Below are positions 17,339 to 26,749 of a stretch of DNA of 64,000 bases, one piece after another. How positions within the stretch are numbered: position 1 is the first letter of the stretch; each line of letters begins with the position of its first letter. The notes below the pieces were generated by a model that did not search any database, was not told the origin of the DNA, and saw only the letters and a list, made by a program, of their open reading frames with translations. A program made the position numbers and the translations under genes. Origin of the DNA: Photobacterium proteolyticum (GTDB lineage Bacteria; Pseudomonadota; Gammaproteobacteria; Enterobacterales; Vibrionaceae). Where the stretch lies: positions 1 to 64,000 of the forward strand of contig NZ_MJIL01000046.1 in assembly GCF_001939735.1 (NCBI RefSeq), in the 5' to 3' direction.

Positions 17339-17473
17339 GCTTATATATTCATTGTTATGCAGGTGGTCATCGTACCTGAAAGCGAACATGATGTCATAGA
17401 CATCTCATGACGTAGTTATTTCTGAGTCTGTACGTATAAGTATATGACGAAGAAGTGACGAAAAGGGTTGAGT

Positions 17474-18301
17474 ATGCCAACAGTCGGATTCGGTGGCAGC
17501 TGCTATTGGTGCACTGAAGCAATATTTCGTTCCTTGGCAGGGGTCGAGCAAGTCAGACAGGGCTGGCTAACTGCTTGTGGTAATGACGGGCCGTCTGAGG
17601 GGGTTATTGTCAGTTATAATGAGCGGATCATAGATCTGCATACATTGATTCAAATTCACCTGCACACCCATGGCTGTACATCAAATCATGCATTGCGTGG
17701 CCGTTATCCCTCGGCTGTCTATGTTTACAGTACTGAGCAGGGAATAGAAGCTGATGCTTGCCTCAAGGTATTACAGGCTGAGTTTAATCAGCCAGTCATC
17801 ACCCGGGTACTGGACTTCGTGGCGTTCAAACCGTCATGCGAGCAGATTCAGGACTATTATTATTCCAACCCGGACAAGCCATTTTGCAGAAATCGCATCA
17901 CTCCTAAGTTGCAGAGGCTATTAGAAAAATTTTCAGACAAAGTAGACCAGAGCCAAAAAGCTGTGATTGAGGGAGAGGTGGGCCAGATAACAAGAGGTAG
18001 AGCAAAAATGACAACCACTAAGGATTACCCACTCGAGCACGATACGGTAAAGCATGAATACCGAATGGAGCTCTCCGAAGATACCTATGCGTTGGTGACC
18101 TACAGCCTTGAAGGTAATGTATTGCACCTCAACTACTCTGAGGTACCGACTTCACTCAGAGGGCAGGGAGTTGGTGAAATATTGATGGAGTCGGTACTTA
18201 CCCGAATTCGGGAGGAAGGTTACAAGATTTTACCTGTGTGCGGTTATATCAGTAACTACATCACCAAGCATGAAAAATGGCATGATTTGGTCGCGGACTA
18301 G
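17474..18301 (+). CDS. fusion of an MsrA-like domain and a small GNAT (YjdJ-like) domain
   Basis: 275 residues. Residues 1-150 resemble peptide-methionine (S)-sulfoxide reductase: GFGGSCYWCTEAIF carries catalytic Cys10, and RGRYPSAVYVYSTEQ corresponds to the QYRSAIY segment, shortened and lacking its Gln. After a linker, residues 180-275 form an Acetyltransf_CG-type GNAT domain with PTSLRGQGVGEILM and KILPVCGYISNYI...KHEKWHDLV. AAGG precedes the ATG at 17474; a TTG two codons earlier is less likely. The two domains are in one uninterrupted frame. Confidence 0.8.
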   Translation: MPTVGFGGSCYWCTEAIFRSLAGVEQVRQGWLTACGNDGPSEGVIVSYNERIIDLHTLIQIHLHTHGCTSNHALRGRYPSAVYVYSTEQGIEADACLKVLQAEFNQPVITRVLDFVAFKPSCEQIQDYYYSNPDKPFCRNRITPKLQRLLEKFSDKVDQSQKAVIEGEVGQITRGRAKMTTTKDYPLEHDTVKHEYRMELSEDTYALVTYSLEGNVLHLNYSEVPTSLRGQGVGEILMESVLTRIREEGYKILPVCGYISNYITKHEKWHDLVAD

Positions 18302-18424
18302 TCCCGGTTAAATCACTATTATGTGAGACGCTGTTCACCATATTGGTTTTAGTTAGGGTAGTTGAAGATTTTTGCTCTACATTTGTTATATAGATAAGAG
18401 TAAAAAAAGCAGGGAGGCTAGCCT

Positions 18425-18787
18425 ATGACAAAGCGGGCAGTAAAATATTGGAATGTTCTGGCAGAATCGAGTCGCAACCGTTGGCAAGTGCTCGATGGAA
18501 CCGATGGCATGATAGAGCAAGTGACATTAAGCATGGATGACTCGACGGGTGACTATACCCGTTTGACCCGCTTCAAGGCGGGGGCAGATACCACACCGTT
18601 TGGTCGAAATCGTCATGATTACCCCGAAGAGGTGTTTATTGTATCCGGTCGACTTTATGATCAGACAAACGGCACCTGGCTAGAGCAGGGGCATTATGCC
18701 AATAGGCTGCCCGGTGAAATACATGGCCCCTTTTTGTGCGAGCAGGAATGCATTGTGCTGGAGATATCGACACCGAGCCAGGCATAG
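18425..18787 (+). CDS. cupin-domain protein (ChrR/anti-sigma cupin-like)
   Basis: 120 residues forming one small beta-barrel cupin. The segment RNRHDYPEEVFIVSGRLYD carries the metal-binding His/Glu motif, and LPGEIHGPF provides the late His. It resembles stand-alone ChrR-type cupins. GGAGG lies 8 bases before the ATG. It ends at a shared terminator with the convergent oxidoreductase gene. Substrate unknown. Confidence 0.82.
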   Translation: MTKRAVKYWNVLAESSRNRWQVLDGTDGMIEQVTLSMDDSTGDYTRLTRFKAGADTTPFGRNRHDYPEEVFIVSGRLYDQTNGTWLEQGHYANRLPGEIHGPFLCEQECIVLEISTPSQA

Positions 18788-18814
18788 ATTACTAAATCAT
18801 CATGGTTAAATGTT

Positions 18815-18844
18815 CATGCCCGATGCGAAAGTGCATCGGGCATG
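18815..18844. terminator. 12-bp perfect hairpin, bidirectional terminator
   Basis: CATGCCCGATGC (18815-18826) and its exact reverse complement (18833-18844) flank GAAAGT. It lies between the convergent cupin and Gfo/Idh genes. T-rich tails are poor, but position and stem strength favour termination. Confidence 0.75.
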
Positions 18845-18861
18845 ATTGTTATCTGGTACTA

Positions 18862-19857
18862 CTACTTACAGACGGTGGCTTGTTCCCAGCGAGTCAGTAA
18901 CTCCATAATTTGGTAGGAGTCAGTGGGTAGTGCTGCCGGGCGATTGGCTTGTTTTAGACCAGCTTCGAGGAATTCTCGAGTCTTGCGTACTTGGTAAAGG
19001 AAAGCATCGCCGTCGGCATCAATTTCAACAATCTCTTCCTGTTGTTCGTACTTTTGGATGATGAGCTGATTGCCAGTAGCCTCAGGCAGCCACGGGTTTG
19101 ATTTTAGCTGTATACAGCCTTCAGTACCGAGAATAGTAAAGCCGGCTTGCAGGCCATAATCTTCTGCCGTATGAAGTTGGCAGACAACACCATTGTTGAA
19201 GTGAAGTGTTGCTGCAGATTCACAGATATTGCCGTCATTCCCCCGGCGGCCATGGGCTGTGAGGGTGTAATTGTCGAAAATTTGGCTTCCAAAGCTGTGC
19301 TGCATCACGAGGTGAAGCAGTGAGGCTGGGTAGCAGCCAAGGTTGTACAATGCTCCTTTACTGCCCGGATTGACAAACTGAACGATGGACGCACAGTAAT
19401 GCCCTTGAATAGAACGTACTTCACCAATGATGCCACTGTCGAGCATCTCCAGGATCTTGCTGGTGAATGGGTGATGCAGGTACATCAAGCCTTCCATAAA
19501 GAAGACGTTGTTCTGTTCAACGGCAGCCAGCGATTCAGCCGTTTTTTCCATATCAACAGACAGTGACTTTTCGCATAATATCGCCTTACCAGCGTTGGCT
19601 GCTTTGATGATGTATTCATGGTGCAGGTGGTTAGGCAGGGCAATATAGACAATATCGACATTGCTATCTTCGATAACAGCATCGAAGTCTGATGTCACCG
19701 TCGCGATATCATGGTCTTGTGCGAATTGTTCAAGTGTAGGGAGGGTTCTCCCTGCGACAGCATGAATACGGGTATTTCCCTCTTTATGAATTGCATTGGC
19801 CATGACGCCTGAGATAAAGCTTGTTCCCAGGATCCCCCATTGTAGTGTTTGAGACAT
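18862..19857 (-). CDS. Gfo/Idh/MocA family oxidoreductase
   Basis: 331 residues. An N-terminal Rossmann domain (WGILGTSFISGVMANAI, IVYIALPNHLHHEYIIKA, GKAILCEKSLS with the family EKP-type Lys motif as EKS) and a C-terminal alpha/beta domain. The enzyme would oxidise or reduce a sugar or related polyol using NAD(P); substrate unknown. Two bases separate it from the upstream ABM gene, forming an operon divergent from the LysR regulator at 20281. Confidence 0.9.
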   Translation of the reverse strand: MSQTLQWGILGTSFISGVMANAIHKEGNTRIHAVAGRTLPTLEQFAQDHDIATVTSDFDAVIEDSNVDIVYIALPNHLHHEYIIKAANAGKAILCEKSLSVDMEKTAESLAAVEQNNVFFMEGLMYLHHPFTSKILEMLDSGIIGEVRSIQGHYCASIVQFVNPGSKGALYNLGCYPASLLHLVMQHSFGSQIFDNYTLTAHGRRGNDGNICESAATLHFNNGVVCQLHTAEDYGLQAGFTILGTEGCIQLKSNPWLPEATGNQLIIQKYEQQEEIVEIDADGDAFLYQVRKTREFLEAGLKQANRPAALPTDSYQIMELLTRWEQATVCK

Positions 19858-19859
19858 GC

Positions 19860-20174
19860 TTATAGCTCCTTGATGAGTAGTTTAGATTCGAATGCCTGAA
19901 CCAAATCAGTTAGCCCTGCAGCAATAAAACGTTGGGTATGGTCGGCTTGAAAATGTTGCTCAAAAGCAGCGTGATCTTCATAACGTTCCCAGAAAATGAT
20001 CTTTCTGGGTTCTTTTTGATCTTGAAGCGCCAAAGCAAAAGAGCACCCCGGCTCATTATTCATCTCATCGCAAAACTGGTGTATCGCGCTGATGGCGTTA
20101 TCTAAGTCAACATCAGGTTTAATGTGAAGCTCTGCGGTAATGAACAGACCTTGTTTGAACATTTCAGACAGCAT
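19860..20174 (-). CDS. antibiotic biosynthesis monooxygenase (ABM) domain protein
   Basis: 104 residues with the ferredoxin-like ABM fold: FITAELHIKPD, a central EPGCSFALALQD strand, KIIFWERYEDHAAFEQHFQADH with the conserved E-x-(Y/W)-x-D-x-x-A-x-x-x-H signature. Relatives such as YgiN act on quinols without added cofactor. It is the first gene of a two-gene unit with the Gfo/Idh oxidoreductase and faces the LysR gene across 106 bases. Confidence 0.88.
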   Translation of the reverse strand: MLSEMFKQGLFITAELHIKPDVDLDNAISAIHQFCDEMNNEPGCSFALALQDQKEPRKIIFWERYEDHAAFEQHFQADHTQRFIAAGLTDLVQAFESKLLIKEL

Positions 20175-20280
20175 AAGAAAGTCATATTGGGTAATTGAAC
20201 GGCAAGAACTAATTTAATTGACTCCTTGTGGTTGATAAACAATGATCTGGTTTAATGTTTATAAACTATAGGTTGCTAAT

Positions 20281-21159
20281 GTGGATAAGTTGAAGAATAT
20301 GCAGGTATTTGTCTATGTGGCGCAAAACGGTAGCTTTGCCAAAGCCGCAACGCATTTTTCGGTATCCTCAACAATGATTGGCAAACATGTAAAATCATTA
20401 GAAGCGCAACTTGGGGTTAAGCTGTTAAACCGTACAACACGGAAGCAGTCTTTAACTGAGGCCGGGCAAATTTATCTTGTCGAGTGCGAAAGGATTCTGA
20501 GTGATATCGCAGACGCTGAGAACAACCTTCAGACAATTGAAAATAAGCCCAAAGGAACGGTAAGGATTAATTCGCCAGTTACTTACGGCAATCTGGTATT
20601 GGCCCCTTTGATAGCAGACTTCCTGCATCATTTCCCCGATATCAACATTGAGCTGGTGGTAGATAACGCAAGGATCGATCCGATGCACGAAAGGTTCGAC
20701 ATCGTTTTCAGGGTGGGGGAGCTTGCCGACTCAACCTTGATAGCTAGGCGGTTACCGGACTATGAAATGTTGTTCGCTGCGTCACCCGATTATATATCGG
20801 ACAAGGGAGAGCCTGTTTCTCAGGCTGATTTGGTTAATCATCATTGTCTGGGCTTTAGTTATAGCGATATTCAGCCCCAGCTTGCCGTGGGGATCGAAAC
20901 TCATGCCTTTGACAGGCAGCATACACGGTTATTATCCAATAGTGGTCAGGCTTTGAAGGTTGCAGCAGAAAAAGGAGCGGGGGTTGTGCTGCAGCCGCGT
21001 CTTATCCTTTCGGATGCACTCTGTGACGGAGTTTTGATCGAAGTACTTAAGGACGAGCGGCCGAAAGCCATGCCTGTTCATATGCTTTATAAAAGCAAGC
21101 AATTACCCCTGAAAACGCGAACATTTGTTGATTTTGTCTTGGCGGTACTTGTTAAGTAA
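20281..21159 (+). CDS. LysR-family transcriptional regulator
   Basis: 292 residues. The N-terminal winged helix (1-60) contains FAKAATHFSVSSTMIGKHVKSLEAQLGVKLLNRTTR, in line with the CrgA/DsdC-like LysR subgroup. The effector-binding domain follows (about 88-290; GTVRINSPVTYG). The start is GTG with AGG 9 bases upstream. It is divergent from the ABM-oxidoreductase operon, so that operon is its probable target. The inducer is unknown. Confidence 0.92.
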   Translation: MDKLKNMQVFVYVAQNGSFAKAATHFSVSSTMIGKHVKSLEAQLGVKLLNRTTRKQSLTEAGQIYLVECERILSDIADAENNLQTIENKPKGTVRINSPVTYGNLVLAPLIADFLHHFPDINIELVVDNARIDPMHERFDIVFRVGELADSTLIARRLPDYEMLFAASPDYISDKGEPVSQADLVNHHCLGFSYSDIQPQLAVGIETHAFDRQHTRLLSNSGQALKVAAEKGAGVVLQPRLILSDALCDGVLIEVLKDERPKAMPVHMLYKSKQLPLKTRTFVDFVLAVLVK

Positions 21160-21428
21160 GCGTGAGTTTCTTATGTCTGTTTTTGTTGTTATAAGTGATT
21201 AGAAAGTGTTTGTGCTATTGATGCGCCTCAGTGAGTTTTGGCTAGCGCCTTTCTGTTTATAGCGGCGCTGTTCGATGGAGCAGAGAACGTAGCTCTGTGT
21301 GTCTTACAGTGCTCTCTATGGGGTGATTATAAAGGCTTTAAAAATATAAGTTTTGAAAGGTGTTTTTTCTGGATTTTCATCCATTTATCTTAGTAAGCTA
21401 TAACAAATTTTAGCGATGAGTAAGAAAG

Positions 21429-22085
21429 ATGAACGTATCTGGTTCAACATTTACTGAGGAAGACTTTTCGAATACGGACCTTGCCGGCTCGGTGTTCAAT
21501 CAATGCAATTTCTATCGGTGTAGTTTTGTTCGAGCCGATTTGACCGATGCTACATTCACCAATTGTCGATTCATTGAACCTGGTGATATTGAAGGCTGTC
21601 GGTTCGAATATGCGAAACTAAAAGATGTCAGTTTTAAAGACTGTGATTTGAGCATGGCGCTGTTTACTGGTGCGCACAGTCTGGGTATCGAATTTCGAAC
21701 CTGTAATATGAAAGGCTGCAATTTTTCGCGTGCGAACTTTTGTAATTACATCACTCATAATACTTACTTTTCCTCTGCGTACATTACCGGCTGTAACTTG
21801 TCATACTCGAATTTTGAGAATCAGCGTTTGGAGAAATGTGATTTGTTCGAAAATCGCTGGAATGGTGCCAATCTAATGAATGCTTCTTTAAAGGGCTCTG
21901 ACTTAAGTCGTTGTGAGTTTTCCGAAGAACAGTGGGGCCAATTTGTGATTGAGGAGTGTAATCTGTGCCACGTAGATCTAACAGGTCTGGATCTGAGGAA
22001 AGTGAAGCTGAAAGGGGTCATGATCTGCGACTGGCAGCAAGAGCAATTACTTGAACCTTTTGGGCTTTGTGTCCTTCCATCCTAG
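21429..22085 (+). CDS. qnr: Qnr-type pentapeptide repeat protein (quinolone-resistance family)
   Basis: 218 residues, exactly the length of QnrA-type proteins. It follows their layout throughout: right-handed beta-helix repeats A(D/N)LxN/F with the Qnr loops, GIEFRTCNMKGCNFSRANF, the FSSAYITGCNLSYSN block, LEKCDLFENRW and the C-terminal dimerisation segment ICDWQQEQLLEPFG. Qnr proteins mimic DNA and shield gyrase and topoisomerase IV. Chromosomal copies are known in Vibrionaceae. No LexA-like CTGT-N8-ACAG box was seen upstream, and no mobile element flanks it, so it looks native. Confidence 0.9.
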   Translation: MNVSGSTFTEEDFSNTDLAGSVFNQCNFYRCSFVRADLTDATFTNCRFIEPGDIEGCRFEYAKLKDVSFKDCDLSMALFTGAHSLGIEFRTCNMKGCNFSRANFCNYITHNTYFSSAYITGCNLSYSNFENQRLEKCDLFENRWNGANLMNASLKGSDLSRCEFSEEQWGQFVIEECNLCHVDLTGLDLRKVKLKGVMICDWQQEQLLEPFGLCVLPS

Positions 22086-22093
22086 TTTTTCTC

Positions 22094-22124
22094 AAGGACG
22101 GTCTCAAGGCCGTTCTTTCGTTTT
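22094..22124 (+). terminator. Rho-independent terminator after qnr
   Basis: AAGGACGG (22094-22101) pairs with CCGTTCTT (22110-22117), one G-T pair, and is followed by TCGTTTT. Confidence 0.75.
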
Positions 22125-22405
22125 AGGGCTTTCTGTCTGGAACCTTTTCCCGAGTCTGTTTTACTGCTGTTTTGGGTGCAAGAAAGCAGCAGTTTTTGCT
22201 AATTGATTAGAACACGAAATATTATTTTGTTGCTATGGTTAATAATTATCTAAGTAAACAAGAATTGTTGGTTGCTTCTTGTCCACTTTACAGTAATTTC
22301 CAATTAAACTTGACACTTCAGCCACATAAATGATTTGATCTACGCACTTACATATTATTTATAGGACTAAGTATTCTTGGCAGATGTTGTGCCAAGTAGG
22401 ATTAA

Positions 22406-23980
22406 ATGATGAGTAAACATGATAAATACAGTATAGAAAATACTGATTACACAGTTGGACAAGACAACATCCAAAAATGGGGTTTTGACGTTCACAATCC
22501 GGTATTCGGGACGAGTGCTGGCTTGATTGCCCTGTTTTTGGTTGCTGTTTTGATCAGTGATCCGGCAACGGCAAAGACAGCTCTGAACGGGGTAAAAAAT
22601 AGCATCATAAATAACTTCGATGCGTTGTTCATTTGGTCAGGAAATATTTTTGTCATCTTCTGCCTGGCTTTGATCTTCTCTCCATACGGTAAAATTCGTA
22701 TTGGCGGTCAGGATGCTGAAACGGATTACTCTCGCGTCTCCTGGCTATCGATGCTGTTTGCCGCTGGTATGGGTATTGGCCTAATGTTCTGGAGTGTTGC
22801 TGAGCCGGTAGCCTACTACACAGGTTGGTATGAAACACCTCTGGGTGTAACACCGAACACCCCTGAGGCTGCTAAGCTGGCGATGGGCGCTACCATGTAC
22901 CACTGGGGATTCCATCCTTGGGCGATCTATGGCGTGGTTGCATTGTCTCTGGCCTTCTTTGCGTACAACAAAGGCTTGCCTCTTTCTATTCGTTCAATCT
23001 TCTACCCACTGTTAGGCGATCGTGTCTGGGGATGGGCCGGTCATATTGTTGATATTTTTGCCGTGTTGGCAACGCTATTTGGCCTGGCAACCTCTCTGGG
23101 TCTTGGTGCGCAACAGGCTGCGAGTGGGATCGAGCATGTTCTGGGCTTTAAGAGTGATATTACTTTACAGATAGGCGTGATTGCGGTCGTCACTCTGCTG
23201 GCGGTGTTCTCAGTAGCTCGTGGTATCGATGGCGGTGTAAAACTGCTAAGTAACATTAATATGCTGGTAGCCGTTGCGCTCTTGGTATTTGTTGCCTTGG
23301 TTGGTTTTGCCGTCTCAATGGGGACTATCCCGACAACTATTTCAGGTTATGCCGAGAACTTCTTTGCTCTAAGTAATCCTCATGGCCGTGAAGACGAAAC
23401 CTGGATGCATGGCTGGACTGTGTTCTATTGGGCGTGGTGGATTTCTTGGTCACCATTCGTTGGTATGTTTATTGCGCGTGTTTCTAAGGGCCGTACTGTT
23501 CGTGAGTTCATGATTGCTGTTCTAATCGTACCGACATTTGTTACCGTTCTTTGGATGTCAGTATTTGGCGGTCAGGCGATTGATCAGGTTATTAATGGTG
23601 TTGGTGTCCTGGGCGAAAACGGTCTGACGTCGGTTCCACTGGCTATGTATGAGATGTTTGAAGCACTGCCTTTCAGCAATGTATTGTCGGTTATCGCAAT
23701 CGTACTGGTTATGGTGTTCTTTATAACATCTTCTGACTCAGGCTCACTGGTTATCGATAACATCACTGCTGGTGGTAAGCTTGATTCTCCAATGCCACAG
23801 CGAATCTTCTGGGCAACTATCGAAGGTGCTATTGCTGCTGTGATGCTTTATGTCGGTGGTACGCAGGCAATCGAAGCGCTTCAGGCGGGTGCAATTTCAA
23901 CGGGACTGCCGTTTACCATTATTCTGCTGCTGATGTGTGTAAGCTTGATAATGGGTTTCCGTACAGAACGTTATCGCTAA
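22406..23980 (+). CDS. BCCT-family betaine/carnitine/choline transporter
   Basis: A 524-residue, 12-helix secondary transporter for compatible solutes. The glycine stretch is AAGMGIGLMFWSVAEP in helix 3 and the Trp-rich helix is FYWAWWISWSPFVGMFIARVSKGRTVREF. The C-terminal tail is short (ends FRTERYR) and lacks a long osmosensory extension. Similar to the multiple BCCT carriers of marine vibrios that import glycine betaine with sodium. The ATGATG start has AGGA just upstream; the second ATG is possible. The preceding 281 bases (22125-22405) hold no gene and probably carry its promoter. Confidence 0.92.
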   Translation: MMSKHDKYSIENTDYTVGQDNIQKWGFDVHNPVFGTSAGLIALFLVAVLISDPATAKTALNGVKNSIINNFDALFIWSGNIFVIFCLALIFSPYGKIRIGGQDAETDYSRVSWLSMLFAAGMGIGLMFWSVAEPVAYYTGWYETPLGVTPNTPEAAKLAMGATMYHWGFHPWAIYGVVALSLAFFAYNKGLPLSIRSIFYPLLGDRVWGWAGHIVDIFAVLATLFGLATSLGLGAQQAASGIEHVLGFKSDITLQIGVIAVVTLLAVFSVARGIDGGVKLLSNINMLVAVALLVFVALVGFAVSMGTIPTTISGYAENFFALSNPHGREDETWMHGWTVFYWAWWISWSPFVGMFIARVSKGRTVREFMIAVLIVPTFVTVLWMSVFGGQAIDQVINGVGVLGENGLTSVPLAMYEMFEALPFSNVLSVIAIVLVMVFFITSSDSGSLVIDNITAGGKLDSPMPQRIFWATIEGAIAAVMLYVGGTQAIEALQAGAISTGLPFTIILLLMCVSLIMGFRTERYR

Positions 23981-24000
23981 TAGCTAAGCATAGTGATTAT

Positions 24001-24032
24001 AAAAACGCCGCTAATATAGCGGCGTTTTTTTT
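24001..24032. terminator. Rho-independent terminator, bidirectional
   Basis: AACGCCGCTA and TAGCGGCGTT enclose AT, with an A-run on the left and an eight-T run on the right. It sits between the convergent BCCT and exonuclease genes and touches the exonuclease stop codon. Confidence 0.93.
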
Positions 24033-24768
24033 ACAACCAAATCTCCGATACCGGCGTATCGGGATCGAAGTGATAGGCAATTTGTGCCTGCAGAAGTTCA
24101 GCTGTGGCCAGAGCATCAGTGAGGGCATGATGGGGCTGATAGGTTGGTAGCCCATAGCGCTGACGAGCCTTCCCCAGACGCACAGAGCCGGGTCTCTTGC
24201 CTTGAAGCCGATTCCAGAAACCACCAAACTGACGGTGTTGTATGGCAGACTCAATCGCTAAGGTGTCGATAACCGGAAAGTGAATCCCCTCGTTTAGACG
24301 TGTCTTAAGTGCACTGTTCATAAACTCTCGTTCAATTCTCTGATAGTGAACAACGACAATCTTTCCGGCAAGGGCATCGAGTACCTTCTCCAGAATACGC
24401 AGCAGATCGGGTGCATCGCTGACATCTGAATCGGTAATACCATGGATTACAACCGACTGCTCGTCGAGAGGCCGGTGCGGATTTACGACCCAGTGAGCAG
24501 ATTCTCTACAGCGAATACGCTGAAGGTTAAAGGGAACCAGCCCGATACTAATGATTTCATCGCTTTTGGGGTCAAGGCCGGTGGTCTCGAAGTCCAGTGC
24601 CACAAAAGGAACATCTTTTAGTGGTGTATCACCACTGATCATGCCGGCAGAATAGTACTGTTGCAGACGAGAATCTTTAGCTTGATCAAGCAAGGTCGTA
24701 AAAAAAGTCGGCCAGTCAGGTGTGTTTGTATTGGCAAGCAGTGGTCTTTGCTTTTTTTCTTTTATCAT
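24031..24768 (-). CDS. DnaQ-like 3'-5' exonuclease (DEDDh)
   Basis: 245 residues. The exonuclease fold shows Exo I ALDFETTGLDPKSDEI, Exo II (VVHYQRIEREFMN) and Exo III HHALTDALATAELL with the catalytic His, typical of the polymerase III epsilon/RNase T superfamily. The HGITDSDV motif is also present. An N-terminal helical extension of about 50 residues precedes the catalytic domain. Its ATG overlaps by one base the stop codon of the upstream CBS-domain gene (TAATG), a pairing also known in other vibrios. Substrate not known. Confidence 0.9.
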   Translation of the reverse strand: MIKEKKQRPLLANTNTPDWPTFFTTLLDQAKDSRLQQYYSAGMISGDTPLKDVPFVALDFETTGLDPKSDEIISIGLVPFNLQRIRCRESAHWVVNPHRPLDEQSVVIHGITDSDVSDAPDLLRILEKVLDALAGKIVVVHYQRIEREFMNSALKTRLNEGIHFPVIDTLAIESAIQHRQFGGFWNRLQGKRPGSVRLGKARQRYGLPTYQPHHALTDALATAELLQAQIAYHFDPDTPVSEIWL

Positions 24769-26648
24769 TATCGTCTGTTGCCTTGATACCGGAACTTGAT
24801 GAAGTTCTGAGCATTACTGAGGATCTGAAATGCTGCCTTGAGGTTTCTGCGCTCAAAGTCAGACATGTTTTCAGGTTCGATACTGTTGTCCGGCTCGGTT
24901 TCAGCTTCGACGTCTAGTGCCTGGTGGCGTATACGAACCATATAGATAAACTCCATGGCATCTCGAAGGTCCTGACCGCGTCCTTTCGGTAGTATTCCCG
25001 CTTCAATGATGTCATCAAGTCGTTCGAATGAGTTTTGCGAACGAGAACCGACGGCGAGAGCATGAACGCGGATCAAGTCTGCCAGCGGTGCTGTTCCTCG
25101 ACGCTTTAGGTTAATCGAGTTGTTGTGGCGACCGTCTTTTTCCATCACGAAATCTTTGAAAAAGCCAAGTGGTGGCGTTCGGCTGATTGCGTTGCGGGCA
25201 AGGCAAGCTAGGAAGCGGTTATTCTTTCTGGCTCTTCGAATGATAAAGCTATTAAGTTGTTCAGCCCATTTCACCCGTCCCCATACACCATCCAGGTCAA
25301 AGAAGATCGAGCTATTGAGCAGTGCCTGTGGCTTAGGATTATCAATCCAGTCACCGAAACACTCTTCCCATTCCTTGCGCGTTTTACGCCATTCCGGGTT
25401 GGTGGCCATAATCTCACCCTGGCAGTAGCTGTAACCGCATGCAGCGAGTCCGTCGCAGACAAATTTTGCTAGCTGGGCAAAGTACTCGCCATGCCGTTTT
25501 TCATCGTAGCTGTTGTCGAGAATCAGCGCATTATCCTGATCGGTTACGATTAGCTGCTCGTCGCGGGCCATAGAGCCTAGCGCGAGAAAACAATACGGAA
25601 TAGGTGGCGGCCCTTGAATTTCTTCGGCAAGCTCGAGCAGCCGCTGTTTGAAACTGCGGCCAATCACGGCCATTGCACTGCCCACCATATGGGAGTTGGC
25701 ATCTTCGTTGACCATCCGGACAAAGCAGTCTTTTACCTGCTCCGATAATGTTTGTAATTCTTCGACACTCTGCTGTTGGAAAATGGTACTGACCAATAAC
25801 AGGCTATTTTGCGACTCGTACCGTACAATATCGGTCAGACCAATAACCCCGATTGGATGCTTGTTACGCAGAACTGGAAGGTGATGGACGTTGTAGCGCA
25901 ACATGGTAAGCATTGCTTCGAATACATAGGCATTGTGATCGAGGCTGATTAATTCAGTGGTCATCACTTCTGATACCGGGGTAGAAACATCAATCCCCAT
26001 GGCAAGAACGCGTGTACATAAGTCTCTGTCGGTGATAATGCCGACAAGGTGATCCCTGTCTTCATCATCTACTGAAGCTTCAGGGTCGGTAACCAATAGG
26101 GAAGAAGTACTTTCTTCTGCCATGGTTTGCGCGGCGACCTGAATTGACTCGTCCTTTGCGATGAGAAATGGATCGCGAGTCAATAGGGTTCGGACCTTGG
26201 ATGTGGTGAGATCGTTGGCATCAGTGTGCGTAGAGACGACATTACGGAGCCGGGCGCTGTCTTCGACCTCGACGAAGTCGGCGAAGGTATCGAATTCATC
26301 ATAAAGGCTGTTGAACATGTCCTCCGGAATACAATAAACCAGTGTATCTTCAATTGCTTTCGCTGGCATTCGGACACGGTTGTTCATCAACAGGCCCATC
26401 TGACCGAACAGATCGCCCTCATCAATGCGGTTATATAGCTCGCCCTTTCGGCGGTAAATTTCGACGGCTCCGCTTCGGATCAGGAAAAGGTCGTGAATCT
26501 CATCGCCTAAGCTGAAGATCATAGTACCGGCTCGGTAATAGGATACCTCGATTTGTAGTGCTACCTGTTTTTGCTTTTCTTCCGGTAAGTTATCAAAAGG
26601 AGGGAACTGGCTGATAAAACTAAGTATTTCTAGCTGTTCTGCTTCCAT
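24768..26648 (-). CDS. cyclic-nucleotide-binding / CBS / DUF294 nucleotidyltransferase-like protein
   Basis: 626 residues. A cNMP-binding domain (about 12-125; IRSGAVEIYRR, DEGDLFGQMGLL) is followed by two CBS domains (about 160-280; LVGIITDRDLCTRVLA, HPIGVIGLTDIVRY). A DUF294 putative nucleotidyltransferase domain (ALGSMARDEQLIVTDQDNALILD, about 350-480) and its C-terminal helical partner domain complete it. Such proteins are thought to be GlnD-like signalling proteins that respond to cyclic and adenine nucleotides. It is coupled to the exonuclease gene. Confidence 0.92.
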   Translation of the reverse strand: MEAEQLEILSFISQFPPFDNLPEEKQKQVALQIEVSYYRAGTMIFSLGDEIHDLFLIRSGAVEIYRRKGELYNRIDEGDLFGQMGLLMNNRVRMPAKAIEDTLVYCIPEDMFNSLYDEFDTFADFVEVEDSARLRNVVSTHTDANDLTTSKVRTLLTRDPFLIAKDESIQVAAQTMAEESTSSLLVTDPEASVDDEDRDHLVGIITDRDLCTRVLAMGIDVSTPVSEVMTTELISLDHNAYVFEAMLTMLRYNVHHLPVLRNKHPIGVIGLTDIVRYESQNSLLLVSTIFQQQSVEELQTLSEQVKDCFVRMVNEDANSHMVGSAMAVIGRSFKQRLLELAEEIQGPPPIPYCFLALGSMARDEQLIVTDQDNALILDNSYDEKRHGEYFAQLAKFVCDGLAACGYSYCQGEIMATNPEWRKTRKEWEECFGDWIDNPKPQALLNSSIFFDLDGVWGRVKWAEQLNSFIIRRARKNNRFLACLARNAISRTPPLGFFKDFVMEKDGRHNNSINLKRRGTAPLADLIRVHALAVGSRSQNSFERLDDIIEAGILPKGRGQDLRDAMEFIYMVRIRHQALDVEAETEPDNSIEPENMSDFERRNLKAAFQILSNAQNFIKFRYQGNRR

Positions 26649-26749
26649 CGCAAGACCCGTGTTAGGAGATTAATAAGAGATATTCAGCAGTAAGTATACA
26701 AGGGTTGCGTTGTATATGCTTTTACTATCAGCTTGTTAGCTCTGATAAT

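Noticed and set aside
21160..21428. LexA-controlled promoter for qnr
   Set aside because: No CTGT-N8-ACAG palindrome could be found in the 269-base upstream region.
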